Source: MADRE2 sp964397015 (GTDB lineage: Bacteria > Desulfobacterota > Desulfobacteria > Desulfobacterales > Desulfobacteraceae). Taken from it: a stretch of DNA of 29,489 nucleotides. The stretch is from positions 1 through 29,489 of the forward strand of contig CAYNHL010000035.1 of the NCBI GenBank assembly GCA_964397015.1, given 5' to 3'. The notes under the pieces were generated by a model. It was not told the origin of the DNA. It did not search any database and saw only the letters and a list, made by a program, of their open reading frames with translations. How positions within the stretch are numbered: the stretch's first letter is position 1; each line of letters starts with the position of its first letter. The translations under genes and the position numbers were made by a program. Of the stretch, positions 17,541 through 25,350 are shown piece after piece.

Positions 17541-17568
17541 ACAGGACCGTGTCCCGGCACGGTCCTGT
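17541..17568 (-). promoter_or_regulatory. intercistronic hairpin between dctP and dctQ
   Basis: A perfect 11-base inverted repeat (ACAGGACCGTG / CACGGTCCTGT) with a 6-base loop lies in the 69-base gap between dctP and dctQ. No long T-run follows on the minus strand (GTTTAAAAC). It may protect the upstream dctP message or attenuate read-through, giving more binding protein than permease. Confidence 0.75.
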
Positions 17569-17589
17569 TGCGGATATCTTGCGTGACTG

Positions 17590-18588
17590 CTACTGGAGAC
17601 TCAACGCCTTTTTCATGATCGGCTCAAGTTTCGGGTGATCTTCCAGAAAATCCTCCTGTACCGGTTTCACCTTTTCGACAAACGGTGCCAGGTCCGGATA
17701 GGTGATTTGCACCCCGTTCTTCTTCATCTGTTCCAGGCCCTCTTTTTTCTTCTGGTCCAGGATCTTGAGCATGGCTTTCATGGTTTTTTTATGGGCATCC
17801 CTGATGATCTGTTTTTCTCCATCTGTGAGTGAATCCCATGCTTTCCCGGCGATAACAATCTGAGCGACATCATAAAGATGCTTTGTCATTGCCAGGTGTT
17901 TCAGCAGTTCCCAGATCTTTACGGCTGAAAATGTAGTGATGCTGTTTTCGAATCCATCAATCACGTTGGTTTGTATGGAGGGGATGACTTCATTCCAGCT
18001 TATGGGTGTTGCAGTTGCCCCCATTGCATTGAGCGAGGCCACATGTACTTTGTTTTCCATGACACGGAGTTTGAGGCCCTCAAGATCCGCCGGTGAATTG
18101 ACCGGATGTTTTGAGTTCATGATATTCCTGAAACCGCCGGGATAGGTGCCGATCAACTCTATACCGGATTCATCACGGAAAAGCGCTGCCAGCTGTTCGG
18201 CCTCGGGCGTGGCATCGAACGCCAGGCCTTGCTCTATGCTCGTGAATACATAGGGCAGGTTGTAGATGCCCATGCTGGGGCTGAAATTAGCAAGGACCGC
18301 ATTGGTTAGAATTCCGCATTCCAGTGCGCCGGTGGTCATCTGCTCGGCGGTTTCCCGCTCATGGCCCAGGGTACCGGAATGGTAGACCTTGATGACGATG
18401 CCGCCGTCTGTTTTCTCCTCGATCTCTTTGGCCCATTCAATGGCATACATCGTCATGGGATCATCCGGTGTCAGGATGGCCGCCATTTTCCACTTTTTGG
18501 TCTTTGCAAAACTCGGGGTGGCGAGTCCGATTGCCAGTACCAGGCCGACAGCCATTAAAACAGATACCGTTAACTTGAAACCTTTCAT
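17590..18588 (-). CDS. dctP: TRAP transporter periplasmic solute-binding protein, DctP type
   Basis: 332 residues with a Sec signal peptide (basic MKGFK, hydrophobic core, TPSFA-KT cleavage near residue 28). The mature protein has the DctP fold; the conserved arginine that pairs with the ligand carboxylate is expected at Arg175 (LKLRVMEN), and GGFRNIMNSKHPV (Arg154) and NVIDGFENSITTF are typical landmarks. The ligand should be a carboxylate but its identity cannot be read. The ATG at 18588 is chosen over an upstream ATG at 18657 because the signal peptide begins here and GAGGAG lies 6 bases before it. Confidence 0.92.
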   Translation of the reverse strand: MKGFKLTVSVLMAVGLVLAIGLATPSFAKTKKWKMAAILTPDDPMTMYAIEWAKEIEEKTDGGIVIKVYHSGTLGHERETAEQMTTGALECGILTNAVLANFSPSMGIYNLPYVFTSIEQGLAFDATPEAEQLAALFRDESGIELIGTYPGGFRNIMNSKHPVNSPADLEGLKLRVMENKVHVASLNAMGATATPISWNEVIPSIQTNVIDGFENSITTFSAVKIWELLKHLAMTKHLYDVAQIVIAGKAWDSLTDGEKQIIRDAHKKTMKAMLKILDQKKKEGLEQMKKNGVQITYPDLAPFVEKVKPVQEDFLEDHPKLEPIMKKALSLQ

Positions 18589-18659
18589 ACCTCTCTCCTC
18601 ATAATTTAGGGGATTATTATCAGCGCCTTGCAAGACGCAAAACACCCGATTGATCATTC

Positions 18660-18677
18660 AGACCGCCTTTCCGGTCT
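18660..18677 (-). promoter_or_regulatory. small hairpin between the acyltransferase gene and dctP
   Basis: Perfect 6-base stem AGACCG/CGGTCT with a 6-base loop in the 131-base gap. No T-run follows on the minus strand, so it is not a standard terminator. It may mark partial processing or attenuation between these genes. Confidence 0.3.
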
Positions 18678-18719
18678 CTTTTCTCCGGCCGGGAGCCTGT
18701 ACGGTTATGCCTGTATTTT

Positions 18720-19829
18720 TCAAACCAGTGGCCCGAGTGTATTAAGTGCATATTCCAACTGCTCGCGGGTATGGGCCGCTGAGACAGCAAAACGAATCAC
18801 CCCGCCGGGCCCGGCCCCGATATACCTGGACCACAGCGGAAAGATCCCGGCCGCCATCAATCCTTCGTGGACATGCCTGGCCTGTTTTTCCGAGCCGGGA
18901 TCAATGGTGGCGATCGGGACTTCGGTTTTATTCATCTCAAATCCCATCGACCGGATACCGTCTTTGAAGAACTTCACGTTCTGTTCAAGACGCTGCCGGA
19001 TCTCCGGGTGTTCCATGACCCACTCAAGGCTTTTTGCCGAATGGGCGGCACAGGGAATGGCCGGTATGTTCGCCCCCTTTGCAATGGTGCTTTTTTCCTG
19101 AAGCTGGCCCACGAATCCGGCACTCCCGGGGATCACCGCGCCGTGGCCGCCGAACGCCTTGCTCAGCGTGCCGCCAAAATAAATCCGGTCGGATGTCAAA
19201 CCGAAATGATTGGCCGACCCCCGCCCGTCCGGTCCGACACATCCCACGGAATGGGCCTCATCCAGAAAAATAAGGCCATCATATTGATCAGCGATTATAA
19301 GATACTGATCCACCGGCGGCAGATTGCCGAAAGTAGGAAAAACACCGTCACTGACAATGAGTGGTCGCTGACCCGGCCTGAGATGAAAGGATATCTGTTT
19401 TTCCAGATCTTTTGGATCACAATGCCGGAAAGTATGACAGGGGGTTTGCGCCAGAATGACGGCATCCCTTATGCTGTAGTGAGCTGTTTCATCCATGAAT
19501 ATTATGTCAAACCGGTCTTCCAGAGCCTTGAGGGCAAGCATGCTGATAAAGTATCCGGAAACAAAATAAAAGGCGCTTTGTGTGCCGAAAAACCGGGCTG
19601 CCATTGTTTCGGCCGCTTCCATGGCGTCCGAGGACACATCATAATGCCTGGCGATGCCGCCGGTGCTGATTCCGCATTTTTCATAAGCCGCTTTTCCGGC
19701 GTTGATAAGTTCGGGATGGCCTGACAGCCCGAGGTAATTGCATCCGGCAAAGCTCAGGTAGGTGCTGCCGCTCAGCATGATCTTCGCGCCATGCGGACCG
19801 TCGAGCATATAGGGGTAACTGGTTTTCAT
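18720..19829 (-). CDS. PLP-dependent alpha-oxoamine synthase family acyltransferase (BioF/KBL-like)
   Basis: 369 residues of the fold-type I family that condenses an amino acid with an acyl-CoA (8-amino-7-oxononanoate synthase, 2-amino-3-ketobutyrate CoA ligase, 5-aminolevulinate synthase). The PLP lysine is Lys224 in GTLSKAFGGHG; FLDEAHSVG (Asp190, His193) and FMDETAHYS (His117) bind or stack on the cofactor. Two common motifs are altered: SGYxAN reads SGYFIS, and the DGxFSMxGD region reads DGVFPTFGN. No biotin genes are nearby, so BioF is unlikely; a role in metabolising the TRAP substrate is inferred from its position as first gene of the cluster. The 131-base gap to dctP leaves room for a second promoter. 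Confidence 0.8.
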   Translation of the reverse strand: MKTSYPYMLDGPHGAKIMLSGSTYLSFAGCNYLGLSGHPELINAGKAAYEKCGISTGGIARHYDVSSDAMEAAETMAARFFGTQSAFYFVSGYFISMLALKALEDRFDIIFMDETAHYSIRDAVILAQTPCHTFRHCDPKDLEKQISFHLRPGQRPLIVSDGVFPTFGNLPPVDQYLIIADQYDGLIFLDEAHSVGCVGPDGRGSANHFGLTSDRIYFGGTLSKAFGGHGAVIPGSAGFVGQLQEKSTIAKGANIPAIPCAAHSAKSLEWVMEHPEIRQRLEQNVKFFKDGIRSMGFEMNKTEVPIATIDPGSEKQARHVHEGLMAAGIFPLWSRYIGAGPGGVIRFAVSAAHTREQLEYALNTLGPLV

Positions 19830-19921
19830 CGTAATATCCCCGGGATTGGAATGTCTTTTGCTGTTGGAATGGATACTGACTCTTCCATGATATACCTTTG
19901 ATGTCAGAATTATTTATTTTA

Positions 19922-19953
19922 AATACTTAACTGATGTATTAATGATTTGTCAA
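19922..19953 (-). promoter_or_regulatory. candidate promoter and operator of the minus-strand cluster
   Basis: On the minus strand TTGACA (19953-19948) is a perfect -35, but no strong -10 follows at 17-18 bases (TTAAGT or TAAGTA). The spacer and -10 are overlapped by an interrupted dyad AATAC-N9-GTATT (19922-19940). A repressor such as the adjacent GntR protein could bind here. The weak -10 keeps this tentative. Confidence 0.4.
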
Positions 19954-20070
19954 TAATTTTTTTTAAGCATCAAAAAAATCGCATTTCCTGCATTGGCTTG
20001 CCTCGGGAGATACCTCAGCAGCGGCCTTGAAAATCGAAGGGGGTTATGATTTAAAACGGCAAAGGGTCAA

Positions 20071-20739
20071 TTAATAATAAGATTCTGATGCCAGCTTTTC
20101 GCGGATGGCATTAAATGTCGATATGCTGTGGGATACAAAATACTCAGACGCCTTTTTTTCGTTCCGCTCAACCAGCATTTCATGAAATTTTCTGAAATCA
20201 ACCAGGCCGGGCTTCTGTTCATCCAGCAGAAGTTCCGAGGCTGAAAAAAGCGACACGATCATCCGCAGAACCCGGCTTTGAAGGATGTCCAGGAAGTGGA
20301 TCAGGGTATCGTTTCGGCTGTTCTTGTAAATGGTGTTGTGGATCTGAAGATCAATATCCACCACATCGGGAAAAGACTCATACGAACCGGCCAATTGATC
20401 GATCCATTCACCGATCTGCCGGATCTCATCACGGGAGATATGCCGGGTGGCCAAGGTGACCGCCATTTTTTCAAGATATATTTTTACCTCATAGTCCTTA
20501 AGCAGAACATTGAAGTCAATTTCGGTGATTTTGATGCCGATCCTAGGAATCATTTCAACCAGCTTCATCTGCTCCAGGCGGTGAACGATTGACTTCAGGG
20601 TGGTCCGGGTGATACCGTATTCTCTTTCAACATTTTTTTCGGTTAAAACATGCCCGGGTTCATAGGCCAGCGTGATGATTCTGTGTTTTAATGAGTTCAG
20701 CACAGCATCCAAATCTGTTGCTTTCTTGTTTCCGGTCAT
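20071..20739 (-). CDS. GntR family transcriptional regulator, FCD (FadR) type
   Basis: 222 residues: an N-terminal winged helix (EKNVEREYGITRTTLKSIVHRLEQMKLVE, shown in part: YGITRTTLKSIVHRLE) and a helical FCD ligand-binding domain with the metal-site pattern DLQIHNTIY and FRKFHEMLV. FCD regulators usually respond to a small carboxylate, often the substrate of the neighbouring genes. ATG 20739 is preferred over ATG 20748 because AAAGGAG (20756-20750) is one base from the latter but 10 from the former. It is encoded upstream of, and in the same direction as, the TRAP cluster (241-base gap), so it is the obvious candidate local regulator. Confidence 0.88.
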   Translation of the reverse strand: MTGNKKATDLDAVLNSLKHRIITLAYEPGHVLTEKNVEREYGITRTTLKSIVHRLEQMKLVEMIPRIGIKITEIDFNVLLKDYEVKIYLEKMAVTLATRHISRDEIRQIGEWIDQLAGSYESFPDVVDIDLQIHNTIYKNSRNDTLIHFLDILQSRVLRMIVSLFSASELLLDEQKPGLVDFRKFHEMLVERNEKKASEYFVSHSISTFNAIREKLASESYY

Positions 20740-20790
20740 TGCTGCCATACTCCTTTAAAGGGCAATCAGCATTAATTTATTAAAGGCAGC

Positions 20791-20808
20791 CTGTGTTTTT
20801 TTACACAG
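20791..20808. promoter_or_regulatory. dyad in the gntR leader, candidate operator
   Basis: Perfect inverted repeat CTGTGT-TTTTTT-ACACAG directly downstream of the -10 region of the gntR promoter. Its GT...AC arms resemble GntR-type sites and the placement suits autorepression; it could also act as an RNA hairpin in the leader. Confidence 0.5.
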
Positions 20809-20818
20809 AACAGCGGGT

Positions 20819-20849
20819 ATTATATAGCCTGAACCCAGCCTGATGTCAA
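20819..20849 (-). promoter_or_regulatory. sigma70 promoter of gntR
   Basis: On the minus strand TTGACA (20849-20844), 17 bases, then TATATA (20826-20821), or 19 bases to TATAAT (20824-20819). Transcription would start near 20812, about 70 bases before the gntR start codon. Confidence 0.7.
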
Positions 20850-20918
20850 ACAAATTCATTGTTAACGCATCATGGATAAATCAGCACCTCCATAACTTTC
20901 CCACACCCTTACACATAG

Positions 20919-20939
20919 TGATACCCGTTCGGGCTGTCA
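20919..20939. repeat. operator-like dyad 1 (ACCCG-TT-CGGGC)
   Basis: TGATACCCGTTCGGGC contains a CCCG/CGGG dyad. A close relative starts 56 bases downstream at 20975, sharing TGATACCCG and TTCGGG. Confidence 0.6.
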
Positions 20940-20974
20940 TTGCCGCAAATCCGTTACTCATCCAAAAAATGACC

Positions 20975-20993
20975 TGATACCCGATTCGGGTCA
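20975..20993. repeat. operator-like dyad 2 (ACCCGA-T-TCGGGT)
   Basis: TGATACCCGATTCGGGTCA includes a perfect 13-base palindrome with a single central base. Same sequence family and orientation as 20919-20939. Confidence 0.6.
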
Positions 20994-21166
20994 AGCAGAC
21001 AAGTGACAACCGGAACCAGCATAGGTTTTCCATAGCATTTTTCTTTTCTGTTCAGGCCATGTATTCCATTCTCTTAGATAAAAGCTTGTTTTTTTAAACA
21101 TGGTTCGTGAACTGGACGGCAAACGGCTTAGTCATAGATTCTCCCTGCACAGAAGATCCATGTTAC

Positions 21167-22291
21167 TTATCCTGCACGGACGGCATAAACCAATTCTTCA
21201 TTATATCCGGTCACCACCCGGTAATACCCGGACAGCTTTTTGTCGGTTGCCGGATCACCGGTATCCATCCACAACGGCCGGCCATTGAGATGAGATATCT
21301 TTTCCCGGGTGGCCGCCACGATGATATCCGATTTCTCCAGGCCGGACAGCAGCCACGGCCCGATCTGCTGATTGCCCCGGCCGAACACAAATCCCTGGCC
21401 ACCCACAGGAGTAACCACAATTTTGCATGGACTGTTTCCCAGATGAGCTTTGATTTCTTGTTGACCGGCGTCTTTGCAGACCAGGGCCCGGTCCCGGACA
21501 AGATCCACACCCAGCAGGGTCCCATCCAGCCCCAGCCCGGTCAGGATGGGCAGCGTGGTGGATCCCGGGCCGATGATGAACAACACACCGGGCTGCATCC
21601 GGTCGATTATGGCCTGGGCGATCCGGTGCTGGGATGCTTTTTCAGAAACCGGGCTTCCCGCCTTCCGGCTCTGGGTATGCGCGGAGCTGTCCGGGACGGT
21701 CAGATACCCGTAGAGTCGTGTGTTCACGATTCCCCGGCGGCAGCCGGCCTCGTCGATATCCAGGACCTCAGCCTGGATCCGGCGTCGGATGCGCCCCAGT
21801 ATCACCTCCCGGGCCAACTGGCCAGCCCGCTGCGGACTGATGGCATAAACCGGCGAATGGATTTTCACACCGGCCGGAATGCCGATCACTGTGACCCGCT
21901 CCCCCACCGCCCGGACCATGTCCCGGGCCGTGCCATCGCCACCGGCAAACAGGATCAGGTTTACACCGGCCTGTACCATTTGCCGGGCGGCTGCCACGGT
22001 ATCCCCGGCCCCGGTGGCCGCGCCGGCCGGCCGGTAAACGATGCTGGCCCGGATACCGGCCTGAACCGCGGCATCCATTCCCATGGCCCCGTCACAGGTC
22101 AACAGATCAAGAGACGGGGCCACCCCTGCCAGAATGCTCAAGGCCCGGGCCGCACGGTGGCCGGCCCGGGGCACCGCGCCCCGGGCCAGTGCCTCATGGG
22201 CCACCTCATCCGTGCCCTTGAGCCCCACCGCACCGCCCATGCCGGCCACAGGATTGACGATCAGGCCAGGGCAGAAGCGCTGATCAACCAT
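21167..22291 (-). CDS. ATP-NAD kinase family protein (COG3199/AcoX type)
   Basis: 374 residues. The N-terminal kinase fold shows IVNPVAGMGG (13-20) and the phosphate-binding FAGGDGTARD (GGDGT at 117-121), signatures of the NAD kinase/diacylglycerol kinase superfamily. The length and the C-terminal half (IIGPGSTTLPILTGLGLDGTLLGVD) match COG3199, which includes AcoX, not housekeeping NAD kinase. The true phosphoryl acceptor of this group is not established. Its ATG overlaps the end of the GcvPB-like gene by 8 bases, so the three genes form a translationally coupled operon and the kinase probably serves that pathway. Confidence 0.82.
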   Translation of the reverse strand: MVDQRFCPGLIVNPVAGMGGAVGLKGTDEVAHEALARGAVPRAGHRAARALSILAGVAPSLDLLTCDGAMGMDAAVQAGIRASIVYRPAGAATGAGDTVAAARQMVQAGVNLILFAGGDGTARDMVRAVGERVTVIGIPAGVKIHSPVYAISPQRAGQLAREVILGRIRRRIQAEVLDIDEAGCRRGIVNTRLYGYLTVPDSSAHTQSRKAGSPVSEKASQHRIAQAIIDRMQPGVLFIIGPGSTTLPILTGLGLDGTLLGVDLVRDRALVCKDAGQQEIKAHLGNSPCKIVVTPVGGQGFVFGRGNQQIGPWLLSGLEKSDIIVAATREKISHLNGRPLWMDTGDPATDKKLSGYYRVVTGYNEELVYAVRAG

Positions 22292-23855
22292 GGGCCGTCT
22301 TTTTCAGGTACATCCGCCAGGTCAGGGCCCAGCCGTCGGGATCGTCCAGGCCGGATTCATCCACTTGATGACAGCAGGAATTATGGGGGGCGGTCCGGAT
22401 GATTTCCGGCTGTTCCACCGCCTCTTTGAACACCTGTTCCAATGCGGCGATGTACTCATCCAGATCGTTTCTGGAAGGCGTTTCCGTCGGCTCCAGTGTC
22501 ATGGGTTCGGGCACGTGGTAAGGGTGATGGCTGGTCCAGTAATGCATGCCAAAATCCATCATCCGCCGCTGGATGTCCCCAGTGGTGATGCCGGTATCCC
22601 GGGTCAGCTTCTCCAGCGTGTAGCGGACCTGTTCCACCCGCTGCCGGCCGGGGATGAAGGGCACATCCACTGCATCCATGGCCATGAGTTTTTTGAACAG
22701 GTAGTTGTTGTTGAGCACGGCCACCTTGGCCACTTCATACAGCCCCTGGGCGCCCAGGCTCATGATCCAGGCATAGGCCTTGAGTACCACCGGGGCCACC
22801 CCCAGAAACGACCGGACCTTTTTGATGCCATGAGGCGTATCGCGGGTGCCATAATCCAGATCGTACCGGCCGTTCTTTTCAATGACCAGGGGCGCGGGCA
22901 GAAAGTCAGCCAGGGCCTGGGTCACGCCGGTGGCCCCCACGGCCGGACCGCCGCAGCCATGGGGGGTGGAAAAACTTTTATGCAGGTTGAAAAAACACAT
23001 ATCAAACCCGGCTTCTTTCGCCCGCGTGATTCCCAGCAGACCGTTGGCATTGGCCTGGTCATATCCGCACAGCCCGCCGTTTTCATGAACCAGCGCTGTG
23101 TACTCGGCCACCCGGGTGTTGTATACGCCGGTGTCTTCGGGATTGGCCACGATAAACGCAGCGGTGCGCTCGGACACCACGCTTTTGAACGCCTCAAAAT
23201 CCGGATATCCCAGATCATCCGGCGGAATGTAAATGATTTTATACCCCTTGACCGCAGGCGCGGCCGCATCCGATGGATGGGAAAACAGCGTGGTGATGAT
23301 CTCATTGCGCTGGTCGGCCTGGCCGCGCTGCTCAAAATAGGCCCGGATCATGGCAGCCATGGTCAGAACCCCCTGGCTGCCGCCGCCGGGCTGGAAGGTG
23401 AACCGGTCCATACCGGAAATTGCCTGCAGGAACAGATCGGTTTTATAATAAATTTCAAGAATCCCCTGCACGGTCGACGGATCCTGCAGCGGATGCACTT
23501 CGGTCATCTGTTCCATCCGCGCCAGGACCTCGTTGATTTTCGGGCTGTACTTGACCGTACAGGTGCCCTGGCCGATCTCGATATTCACATCCGCCCCCAG
23601 CGTTTCCTGGGACAGGCGCATGTAATGCCGCAGTACCCGTGGCTGTGAAATTTCAGGCAGGTTCGGCGGCGTCTGCCGGCGCATGGTATCCGGCAGGCGT
23701 GACAGGCCGTCCCCCACCGTCTCTGACACCTTTGGCCGTGCCCGGGGCGGCAGAATGCCGCGCTCTCCCGGCTGGGAAAGTTCAAAAATTATGGGCTCAT
23801 CCCACTTGGCCTGGTGAAAATGCCTCAGTTTAATGTCTCTGTTGATACGTTTCAT
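22284..23855 (-). CDS. GcvPB-like PLP enzyme subunit (divergent glycine dehydrogenase subunit 2)
   Basis: 523 residues, normal length for subunit 2 of two-subunit P-protein. It starts with the family-typical FHQAKWDEPIIFELSQPG and keeps the PLP lysine (Lys293, NLHKSFSTPHG). Motifs that are nearly invariant in real glycine decarboxylase are changed: PAAGAHGE reads QPGGGSQG (155-162), DSAHGTNPA reads FSHPSDAAAP (191-200), NPNTLGLF reads NPEDTGVY, YDGANLNA reads YDQANANG, and the glycine run after the lysine reads PHGCGGPAVGATG with Cys301. These line the active site in the known structures, so a different amino-acid substrate or acceptor is likely. The upstream subunit gene ends 37 bases before; the kinase-like gene overlaps its stop. 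Automated annotation as gcvPB should be treated with caution. Confidence 0.8.
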   Translation of the reverse strand: MKRINRDIKLRHFHQAKWDEPIIFELSQPGERGILPPRARPKVSETVGDGLSRLPDTMRRQTPPNLPEISQPRVLRHYMRLSQETLGADVNIEIGQGTCTVKYSPKINEVLARMEQMTEVHPLQDPSTVQGILEIYYKTDLFLQAISGMDRFTFQPGGGSQGVLTMAAMIRAYFEQRGQADQRNEIITTLFSHPSDAAAPAVKGYKIIYIPPDDLGYPDFEAFKSVVSERTAAFIVANPEDTGVYNTRVAEYTALVHENGGLCGYDQANANGLLGITRAKEAGFDMCFFNLHKSFSTPHGCGGPAVGATGVTQALADFLPAPLVIEKNGRYDLDYGTRDTPHGIKKVRSFLGVAPVVLKAYAWIMSLGAQGLYEVAKVAVLNNNYLFKKLMAMDAVDVPFIPGRQRVEQVRYTLEKLTRDTGITTGDIQRRMMDFGMHYWTSHHPYHVPEPMTLEPTETPSRNDLDEYIAALEQVFKEAVEQPEIIRTAPHNSCCHQVDESGLDDPDGWALTWRMYLKKTAHG

Positions 23856-23892
23856 ATGATACCGTCCTTATGGTTTAAGTGATACAGGCATC

Positions 23893-25293
23893 TTACGCCA
23901 GAATGGATGACAGGGCATCCACGAGCCGGTCAATATGGTCCGGGGTATGGATTTCCGTGACACAGAACAGGGCACACTGGCCCAGGAAGGCAAAATCGGA
24001 AGACAGGTCCTTACCCCCGAATATACGGTAGGCCAGCAGGGCCTCGTTGATCTGTGCCACAGACCGGCCGGTGGCGTTGAAATCCACCACAAACTCTTTG
24101 AAAGGAGTCGCATTGAAACGGGGGGCTGACACCCCTTTGATGCTGCTGATCCGTTCCATGGCCCAGGCCGTGTTCTGCACGATGGTCTGGCCCACTTCGG
24201 CCATACCCGCCGGCCCCATCAACGAGAGGTAAACCCCGGCAGTGATGCCCCACAATGCCGTCTGGGTGCCTACATATTCCTTTCCCTGTTCCCGGTGATG
24301 ACCAAAGGATGTCCGGTCAAATGCCACATCGCCGAATCCGTATTCGCCCTCCATGGTGGTCGGGGCAATGCCGAACAGCCGGGAAGGGTATTCCATGACA
24401 TATTTTTCTTCGTCCCGGGTGGCAATGAACCCTGACTGCCCGCCGCCGTAATTCATATGAATTCCCAACGGCTGCAGGTCTCCGCAGACGATATCCGCAC
24501 CATAGGACGGCGGGGGGGCCAGCACTCCGAGACTGATGGGGTCCACCCCCACGACACTGAGCGCCCCTGCATCATGGGCCCGGGCAGACAGCACGTCTCC
24601 CTGGGTTTCGATATGACCGGCAAAACAGGGATTTTCAAAATATACGGCAGCGGTGTCCGGTCCGATTTTCCCGTACAGATCCTGCAGATCGGTCAGCCCG
24701 GTGTCCGCATGGCAGTCAAATGATTCAATACGGATATCGGGTGAGCAGTAATTGTTTATAATGGCACGTTTTTCCGGATCCATCAGTGACGGGACCAGCG
24801 CATGGCGCCGGCCGGTGATCCGTGCGGCCATACGGATGGCCGTGGCTGCGGCCTGAGCCCAGTCCATGGTGGGCACGTTGACGACCTCCATATCCACCAG
24901 CTCGGCCATCAGGCTCTGGTACTCGAACAGGGCCTGGAACCGGCCGTGATCATTGTAGGGCTCGCCGCCGTAAGCGGTCAGAAATTCTCCCCGGGAATTG
25001 ATTTCGTCACATACCGCCGGCACATAGTGCTGCCAGCAGCCGGCCCCCAGAAAATTAATGTATTCCTGGCACGTCCGGTTCTTTTTCAGTATCTTCAAAA
25101 CATGGGTTTTCAGTTCACATTCCGATGCCAGCGGTTCCGGCAGGTCCAGCGGCCGGGAAAGCTTCAGGTTATCCGGGATCTCCCGGTGCAGTTGTGACAG
25201 ATCGGTCAATCCGATATCTGCCAGCATCTCTTTCTGGATTTCGGGCACGGAATTGGGAATATAAGGATGGTGCTTGAATCCGGTCAGGGTCAT
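23893..25293 (-). CDS. GcvPA-like PLP enzyme subunit (divergent glycine dehydrogenase subunit 1)
   Basis: 466 residues from ATG 25293 (AGGAGG 9 bases upstream). The N-terminus HHPYIPNSVPEIQKEML and FLGAGCWQHYVPAV (81-94) are recognisable P-protein subunit 1 features. As in its partner, core motifs have changed: the usual TAYTPYQPEVSQG reads TAYGGEPYNDHG (106-117), and NASMYDGATA reads NVPTMDWAQA (139-148). It would pair with the 22284-23855 product to form the active site. No gcvH or gcvT lies in the window. It is the first gene after the sigma54 promoter at 25351-25366. Confidence 0.8.
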   Translation of the reverse strand: MTLTGFKHHPYIPNSVPEIQKEMLADIGLTDLSQLHREIPDNLKLSRPLDLPEPLASECELKTHVLKILKKNRTCQEYINFLGAGCWQHYVPAVCDEINSRGEFLTAYGGEPYNDHGRFQALFEYQSLMAELVDMEVVNVPTMDWAQAAATAIRMAARITGRRHALVPSLMDPEKRAIINNYCSPDIRIESFDCHADTGLTDLQDLYGKIGPDTAAVYFENPCFAGHIETQGDVLSARAHDAGALSVVGVDPISLGVLAPPPSYGADIVCGDLQPLGIHMNYGGGQSGFIATRDEEKYVMEYPSRLFGIAPTTMEGEYGFGDVAFDRTSFGHHREQGKEYVGTQTALWGITAGVYLSLMGPAGMAEVGQTIVQNTAWAMERISSIKGVSAPRFNATPFKEFVVDFNATGRSVAQINEALLAYRIFGGKDLSSDFAFLGQCALFCVTEIHTPDHIDRLVDALSSILA

Positions 25294-25350
25294 GGTCGGC
25301 TTCCTCCTTTTATTTATATAAATTATCTGTTCGCTTCTCAACTCCCACAC

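Larger units (their letters stand above)
20850..21166. other. intergenic region between gntR and the GcvP-like operon end
   Basis: No convincing gene. It contains two related dyads (20919-20939 and 20975-20993). The remainder, including A/T tracts near 21090, shows no clear terminator for the operon ending at 21167. Confidence 0.5.

Noticed and set aside
18589..18657. Upstream ATG for DctP at 18657
   Set aside because: It would place 23 residues before a good signal peptide and lacks the ribosome binding site found before 18588.
18867..19724. 285-codon plus-strand open frame opposite the oxoamine-synthase gene
   Set aside because: Shadow of a well-supported minus-strand gene.
20975..20993. 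Reading the ACCCGA-T-TCGGGT dyad as a terminator for the GcvP-like operon
   Set aside because: The loop would be one base and no T-run follows on either strand.
21094..21135. 13-codon minus-strand frame with GGGAG five bases before its ATG, after the kinase-like gene
   Set aside because: Too short to judge; no homologue recognised and no reason for a leader peptide at an operon end.
21107..22402. Long plus-strand open frame opposite the kinase-like gene
   Set aside because: Antisense shadow in G+C-rich coding DNA; no domain, and the minus strand has the GGDGT kinase motif and coupled starts.
22290..23648. 452-codon plus-strand open frame opposite the GcvPB-like gene
   Set aside because: Composition is His/Gly-rich and protein-unlike; the minus strand carries a full PLP enzyme.
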